64,000 bases of DNA from Flaveria trinervia (lineage: Eukaryota; Streptophyta; Magnoliopsida; Asterales; Asteraceae), in assembly GCA_025506515.1 (NCBI GenBank), contig CM046442.1, positions 11,607,154 to 11,671,153 of the forward strand, written 5' to 3'. The notes beneath the pieces were generated by a model. That model was not told the origin of the DNA, made no database searches, and was given only the letters and a program-made list of their open reading frames with translations. This document shows, one piece after another, positions 58,593 through 64,000 of the stretch (position 1 is its first letter; each line of letters starts with the position of its first letter). The translations under genes and the position numbers were made by a program.

Positions 58593-59675
58593 TATCACTA
58601 CTTGGGCTGATATGCAAGACAAGTTCTTGTGTAAATACTTTCCCCCTTCGAAGACTGCTCGTCTGAGGAGCATGATTCATTTTATTTCAACAGAAGTCGA
58701 GATAGACATTCTACGAGACATGGGAGCGTTTTAAGGAGCTAGTGCATAAATGTCCACATCATGGTTGGAGGATTGGGCGTTGATTGAGAAGTTCTACAAT
58801 GGAGTTACTCCTGCAACAAGGAACATGCTTGATACTACTGCTGGTGGTAATCCGATGACCACCAAGACCATTGAGGAGTGTAACAAATGTTCGAGGACGT
58901 AGCCATGAGTAGTTATGAGTATCCTGATTAAAGAGCCCAGTTGCTGCTCAGCGAGGAGTGCACCAAGTGATTCTAGCACTGCTTTAGCAGCCCAGGTTGA
59001 GGCATTAGCTAAGATGGTAGCAGACCTACAGAAGAAAAAGGAGCATGCCTGTGAGATTTGTCGGGGTGGTCATGAATACTATTGATTGTCCCATTCTGCT
59101 TATAGTTTTTAGGAGCAGGTTGACTTTGTCAACACATATCCTAACCGGTTGCAAGGAAATTCCTTGGTAATTCCTATAATCCTAGTTGGAGGAATCAACA
59201 GAATTGAAGGAGTGGAAACCCATGGGTTTTCAACCACGTACTCAGAGTTTATTTCAGAATCAGAGTTCGAGTAACGGTCAAACTAGTGGCATAGGTCATG
59301 GGAGAAGAAGCCCACCCCTGAGGAGATGATGATGCAGTAATCACAGATGTTGACTCAGTTCATTGTGATGGATGACACTAGGTATAAGGAAGTGTAGGCT
59401 AGAGATCAGGCATATCAAGTTAGGTTCCAGGAGAACGAGGCCATGATCAAGAATCAGGGAGCATTATTGCAGAATATAGAAATAATTGTAGGTCACTTAT
59501 CAAATATGTTACAGGAAAGGCAACCTGGAGGCCTACCTAGTAATGTAGTGAAGAATCCAAATGCGCATGTGAAAGCGGTGACGAAAAGGAATGGAAAGTC
59601 GTAGAGAAGGTTGCTGAAAAAAAGAAAAAGAAGGAGCCATTAGACCATTTTGACAAACTTTCATATCCCGGACGA
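58593..59675 (+). pseudogene. Athila-type gag, 3' part with zinc knuckle
   Basis: After the insertion gag resumes with TTWADMQDKFL and KYFPPSKTARLRSMIHFIS. KFYNGVTPATRNMLDTTAGG and a change of frame follow. A nucleocapsid-like CEICRGGHEYY lies near 59055-59085, then a stop codon (TGA) where the last part of the knuckle should begin. GNSLGNSYNPSWRNQQN-type sequence near 59155 is typical of Athila gag ends. Many stops and shifts; not functional. Confidence 0.8.
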
Positions 59676-60310
59676 TTGACTCAGCATCGATCTGAGGAGC
59701 AATACGGCAAGTTCCTTGAGATGTTTAAGCAGCTCAAGGTGAACTTACCTTTTGTGGAGGCATTACAACACATGGCTAAGTATGGTAAGTTTCTTAAGGA
59801 TCTACTCACCAATAAGAAGAAGTTGGAGCAGATCTCAACTATGATATTGAGTGAGGAGTGTTCAGCTGGTGTGCAGAACAAACTACCACAGAAGATGACT
59901 GATCCGGGTAGTTTTACTATTCCATGTATCATAGGTGGCTTATCTATGAGCAATGCATTGGCAGATCTAGGGGCTAGCATCAATTTTATGCCATATTATG
60001 TATTCGCTAAGCTAGACCTAGGTGAGATAACACCGACACGCATGAGCATACAGTTGGCGGATAGGTCGGTGAAGTATCTGTGAGGATCATAGAGAACATG
60101 CCCGTTAAGGTGGATAACTTTGTTTTTCCGTTGATTTGTGATCTTAGATAGGATGAGGACGAGAAGGTCCCATGATCTTAGGACGACCTTTCTAGCTACT
60201 GCAAGGGCATTGATCGATGTCCTTGACGGCAAGCTAACCTTACGAGTTGCGGATGAGACAGTTACATTTGACGTGAACAAATCCATGAAGAACACACATG
60301 ATCAGGATGA
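59676..60310 (+). pseudogene. Athila-type protease
   Basis: The frame at 59676-60083 has QLKVNLPFVEALQHMAKYGK, NKLPQKMTDPGSFTIPCIIG, ALADLGASINFMPYYVFAKL and QLADRSVKYL. The active-site motif is DLGA, the form usual for Athila in place of DTG/DSG. After a stop at 60081-60083 the C-terminal part continues in another frame (60190-60290: RALIDVLDGKLTLRVADETV). One or more indels separate them. Confidence 0.85.
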
Positions 60311-60529
60311 CACCTTGTACTTCATAGATACCATTTGGACACAGGTGACTACGAGTTTTCGAGAATTTATCAGATCTAATCATACAGACTCACAAATCCT
60401 GGTTAGGGAGAACCAAGAAATCAAGTTGACCACTTTTGCCTTTAAGCATGACTCGGTAGATCGTGAAAGTACGCCTCTCAAGGAGGCTAACATGTGTGAG
60501 GTTATTACTAGAGAGGAACCAATATAGAA

Positions 60530-61640
60530 GCCGTCAGTTGAGACTCCCCCATCCTTAGAGCTTAAAGAATTACCGTCTCACTTAGAGTATGCATTTCTGG
60601 ATGAGGGATCTCAGTTACCTGTCATCATTTCTGCTGGATTGACAGAGGAGGAAAAGAAGAGACTGGTAGATGTGCTAAAGGCACACAAACAGGTGATTGC
60701 TTGGAAGCTGATGGATATCAAGGGTATCAACCTTTCATTTTGCACGCATAAGATACTCATGGAAGATGACTATAAGCCTGTTAGACAGAGTCAGAGGAGA
60801 TTAAATCCTAACATACATGAGGTAGCTAAGAAAGAGGTAATTAAGTTGTTAGATGCAGGATTAATATACCCTATCTTTGACTCGAAGTGGGTGAGTCCCG
60901 TACAGGTTGTTCCTAAGAAAGGGAGGATGATAGTGGTGACCAATGACAAGAACGAGTTGATTTCAACGAGGACAATCACCGAGTGGCGAGTTTGCATTAT
61001 TATCACAAATTGAATGATGCCACGAGGAAGGCCCATTTCCCGCTTCCCTCATCGATTATATGTTGGACCGTTTGTCAGGGCAACAATTTTACTGTTTCCT
61101 TGATGGCTTTTCAGTTTATTTCTAGATCCCCATCACTCCAGAGGATCAGGAAAAAACGACCTTACATGCCCATATGACACCTTTGCGTATCGCCGCATGT
61201 CGTTTGGGTTATGTAACGCTCCAGCTACTTTTCAACGGTGTATGGTAGCTATATTCCAGGACATGGTCGAGGACTCATGGAGGTTTTCATGGATGACTTT
61301 TCTATTTTTGGGAGTTTCTTTGACTCATGTTTGGAGCGTTTGGAGAAGATGTTGGCTCGATGTGAGGAGACCAACCTCATGCTAAATTGGGAAAAGTGTC
61401 ACTTCATGGTAAAGGAGTGCATCTTTTTAGGGCACAAGATTTCACACACGGGGCTTGAGGTTGATAAGGAAAAGATTTAGACTATTAGCAAGCTTCCGCT
61501 ACCCACATCGATGAAGTCTATTAGGAGTTTCTTAGGCCACGCTGGTTTTTATCGACGTTTCATTAGAGATTTCTCTAAGATTGCAAGGCCGATGATGCAA
61601 CTCCTAGAGAAAGATGTGCCATTTGTGTTTTCTGAGGAGT
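60530..61640 (+). pseudogene. Athila-type reverse transcriptase
   Basis: RT begins about 60639 (LVDVLKAHKQVIAWKLMDIK, LNPNIHEVAKKEVIKLLDAG, YPIFDSKWVSPVQVVPKK) and loses frame near 61000 after EWRVCI. The fingers/palm region continues in other frames (MSFGLCNAPATFQRCMVA at 61197). The catalytic box is EVFMDDFSIFG near 61275-61310, with LMLNWEKCHFMVKECIFLGH and LEVDKEKI before a stop at 61478-61480. SIRSFLGHAGFYRRFIRDFS follows. All main RT motifs can be traced, but at least four breaks occur. Confidence 0.88.
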
Positions 61641-62160
61641 GTAGAGTGCTTTTGAGCTTCTAAAGGAGAAGTTGGTGAATGCTCCAATTATGGTCGCCCC
61701 AGACTGGAGTTTACCTTTCGAGTTGATGTGCGACGCTAGTGACTATGCGATAGGAGCGGTCTTAGGTCAGCATAGGGACAAACGTTTTCATCCGATCTAT
61801 TATGCGAGAAAGACGCTCACTTATGTGCGGGAGCATTAAACCACGATAGAGAAGGAGTTTTTGGTAGTAGTCTTTGCATTCGATAAGTTTAGATCTTACC
61901 TCGTCCTTTCTAAGAATATTGTTTATACGGATCATGCTGCACTCAAGTATTTGTTTAGCAAACAGAATGCTAAGCCATGATTGATACGATGGATTTTGCT
62001 GCTTCAGGAGTTTGACATTGAGATTAGAGATAACAAAAGGTGCAGAGAATGTGCAGCGGACCATTTGTCACATTTAGAGGACTCCGGGCGTGAGGAGATT
62101 AGGGAGGACATGATTGATGCTAACTTCCTCATGAGACACTAATGTTTGTGAAAGCACAGG
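61641..62160 (+). pseudogene. Athila-type RNase H
   Basis: Sequence LPFELMCDASDYAIGAVLGQ, then YYARKTLTYVREH, a stop (TAA at about 61838), TTIEKEFLVVVFAFDKFRSY, YTDHAALKYLFSKQNAKP, a stop (TGA at about 61978), and LIRWILLLQEFDIEIRD with ADHLSHLED. The catalytic aspartates of DAS and the glutamate of EKE are present. Only stops interrupt this part. Confidence 0.88.
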
Positions 62161-62199
62161 AAGAGGGTTTTCCATGGTTTGCAGATCTAGCTAATTACT

Positions 62200-63460
62200 T
62201 AGCAACAGGGTTCTGATGAGAGGCATGACACATCAGCAAAAGAAGAAATTCTTTACAGATGTTAAGCATTACATTTGGGATGGCCCCTACCTCTTCCGCA
62301 TTGGAGCAAATCAGATCATACTACGCATGGTTGAGGACGCAGGTGCAATGGTGATGAGGCAAGTTTGAGGCATTGCCACTCAGGACCAACAGTGGCCACT
62401 ATGGAGCGAGTTTGACAGTGAAAAGGTCTTCAACGTTGGGTTTTATTGGCCGACAATCTTTAAGGATGCGCATGAGTTTGTGAGGACTTGTGACGTGTCA
62501 AAGAGTAGGAAATCTCATCCGGAATGAGATGCCACAGACTACTATTCAGGCATGTGAGATTTTTGATTTGTGGGGCACTGATTTTATGGGTCTGTTTCCG
62601 CCATCTCGCAGGAACAAGTACATCCTAATAGCCCTCGATTATGTTTCTAAGTGGGTGGAGGCTCAAGCCTTGCCCACGAATGATGCTAGGGTTGTAGTGA
62701 GATTCATCAAAAAGTTTTTTTCCCGATTTGGTACCCCCAAAGCCCTGATCAGTGATCGAGGGACCCACTTCTTCAATGCGCGGATGGAGAAAGCCTTGCA
62801 ACGTTATGGGGTCACCCATCGGCTAGCAATGCCTTATCATCCATAGACTAGTGGGCAAGTTGAGGTAAGTAATCGGGGTATCAAGAGGATTCTAGAGAAA
62901 ATAGTTGGATCAAATCGTAAGGATTGATCCGACAAGTTAGATGACGCACTCTGGGCTTTCCGCAAGGCATATAAGACATCGACCGGTTCTACACCGTTTC
63001 GGATAATTTATGGGAAAGCGTGTCATCTACCGGTGGAGTTAGAGCATTGTGTAAATTGGGCATTAAGGACAATGAATTTAAATATGTCCACGGCTGGAGC
63101 GAATCAATTTCACCAGTTGCACGAGTTGGAGGAATTAATAGATCATGTGTATGTACATTCGACACGATGCAAAGAACGTACAAAATAATTACTTGATCGA
63201 CACCTGAAAGGCAATAAAGAATTCAAGTGTGGGGATCAGGTGTTGCTGTACAATTCGCGATTGAAATTGTTTCCGGGAAAATTAAAATCCCGATGGTCGG
63301 GACCATACATTATGGTATTTCCATACGGAACAATTGAAATCGAGAAAAAGGACGGGGAGAAGTTTAAGGTAAACGTCCATCGTTTGAAGCATTACATTAG
63401 CAGGCCGGTGATTGAGCACGAGGAAGAAGTGGTTGACCTCACCCCTGTTGGAACCTGATT
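62200..63460 (+). pseudogene. Athila-type integrase
   Basis: The integrase core reads FDLWGTDFMGLFPPSRRNKY (first catalytic aspartate), ALISDRGTHFFNARMEKAL (second), and after a stop near 62843, SGQVEVSNRGIKRILEKI with the glutamate. WAFRKAYKTSTGSTPFRIIY and YGKACHLPVELEH follow. The C-terminal domain is 63240-63458 (FPGKLKSRWSGPYIMVFPYG, VHRLKHYI). The zinc-binding region upstream (62200-62490) is poorly preserved. Stops at about 62843, 62926 and 63187 break the frame. Confidence 0.88.
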
Positions 63461-63497
63461 GAGAGGTTCGAGTCTGGCTGACGACTCGTAAATAAAC

Positions 63498-63520
63498 CAA
63501 GCGCTTCCGGGAGGCAACCC
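63498..63520 (+). other. Athila post-integrase motif
   Basis: AAGCGCTTCCGGGAGGCAAC lies about 40 bp after the integrase stop. A GCGCTT...GGGAGGCAACCC word after pol is a hallmark of Athila-type elements in plants. Its role is unknown. Confidence 0.75.
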
Positions 63521-64000
63521 GAGAGTTTGTTTTTATTTTTTTTACATTTTGTTTTTACTTTTTTTTTTAATTCTTCGTACCGGATGCTTTTGTGTTTGCC
63601 TTTGATTTCAGGTTATCGCTCGGAGCTGAATGATCATTTGCTTGAGGTCCTTAGTCAAGTTAAAGTGTGGGGATGACACGTATATTTTTAGTGAACCTTC
63701 TGTCATTACACGCTACATATAAGGGGAGTTTCAGTTTTCTTATTTCTTGCACTTTTATTACCTTAATTGCTTATTCTATTTGCTAGAACATTAGGGGCAA
63801 TGTTCAATTTAAGTGTAGGGATGGGGTTAGTTGGCAAAACTGAAACATTCTGCATTTTGATTTGATAATATTGTAAAATTTTGATAAATCCCAAAATTTA
63901 AAAAAAAATAAAAAAATTCAAGAAAAAAAGAAGAAAAGAAAAAAGACACTAAGTACAACTCATCCACGCATATAAAACGCCTTGCACGAATCATGATGTA
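63521..64000 (+). other. Noncoding 3' region of Athila-type element
   Basis: After the motif the sequence contains GGGGCAATGTTCAATTTAAG followed by TGTAGGGATGGGG, another phrase typical of the region between integrase and 3' LTR in Athila elements. No envelope-like frame is visible in the part seen. The 3' LTR lies outside the window. Confidence 0.6.

Larger units (their letters stand above)
46885..58597 (-). mobile_element. Solo LTR of 2.8-kb family carrying two nested elements (TSD TATCA)
   Basis: The insert proper is 46890-58592, TGTCACACCTCGACCGACGG to ACGGATGTTACA, with TATCA duplicated at 46885-46889 and 58593-58597. Removing 47394-48171 and 48547-57294 leaves about 2167 bp, shorter than its relatives at 31050 and 31873. 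It shares ACCAAACCTCGACTTGATTA and CTAGCAATAGTTAATGATTG with the one at 31050. No coding sequence of its own is present. Confidence 0.9.
44182..64000 (+). mobile_element. Athila-type Ty3/gypsy element, decayed, runs off window
   Basis: On plus: 5' LTR (about 44182-46171), PBS, gag (46410-46889 and 58593-59600), protease, RT, RNase H, integrase and the post-integrase motif (63498-63520). The order protease-RT-RNase H-integrase defines Ty3/gypsy. The PBS type, DLGA protease, FMDDF polymerase box and the GCGCTTCCGGGAGGCAACCC word after pol point to the Athila lineage. Gag is interrupted by 46890-58592. Every coding part carries stops or shifts. The 3' part and 3' LTR are not in the window. Confidence 0.88.

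Overview
This window looks like repeat-rich intergenic DNA from a flowering plant, probably a eudicot. It is AT-rich and packed with nested LTR retrotransposons of plant-specific lineages: Ty1/copia, Ty3/gypsy chromovirus of Tekay/Del type, and Ty3/gypsy Athila type. It also holds Helitrons, MITE-like elements and a LINE remnant. I found no convincing host protein-coding gene, rRNA, tRNA or CRISPR array. Asteraceae is only a guess from the general look of the LTR families.

Layout. Positions 1-7387 are old AT-rich DNA with a CACTA-like terminus (2125), a 1.09-kb near-palindromic foldback element (3511-4602) and a LINE reverse-transcriptase remnant (about 5490-5700). A 2.25-kb solo LTR with an AACCA target-site duplication (TSD) fills 7388-9638. 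From 9.6 to 18.3 kb there are small elements: a hAT-like GC-rich element, three Helitron-like elements plus one extra Helitron 3' end, a copia-type LTR-like segment, and a dispersed AT-rich repeat family.

First nest, 18378-41120. A copia element on the minus strand (LTRs 997 and 998 bp, TSD ATTTT) was interrupted in gag by a Tekay-type element, also on the minus strand (23706-38207, TSD CTTTA/CTTTC). That element keeps LTRs, primer-binding site and gag but has lost protease through integrase core. Its right LTR was hit by a 2.88-kb solo LTR of another family (31050-36757, TSD TCTCT). That solo LTR was in turn hit by a 2.82-kb solo LTR of the same family in the opposite orientation (31873-34694, TSD TAAGA). 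The order of insertion can be read directly.

Second nest, about 44.2 kb to the window end. A decayed Athila-type element on the plus strand (5' LTR end, PBS, gag, protease, RT, RNase H, integrase, post-integrase motif) runs off the window. Its gag is split by another solo LTR of the 2.8-kb family (46890-58592, TSD TATCA). That solo LTR carries a smaller solo LTR (47394-48171, TSD GCACC) and a structurally complete Tekay-type element (48547-57294, TSD AACAT, LTRs 1917 and 1913 bp). The latter still has gag, protease, RT, RNase H, integrase and chromodomain-like segments, broken by stops and frameshifts.

None of the coding regions is intact. The most unusual signals are sequence arrays inside LTRs: a 45-bp minisatellite that differs by about 0.9 kb between the two LTRs of one element, short-motif arrays shared between LTRs of unrelated families, and tRNA-like A/B-box modules inside the 2.8-kb LTR family. 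I did not find a new gene system.
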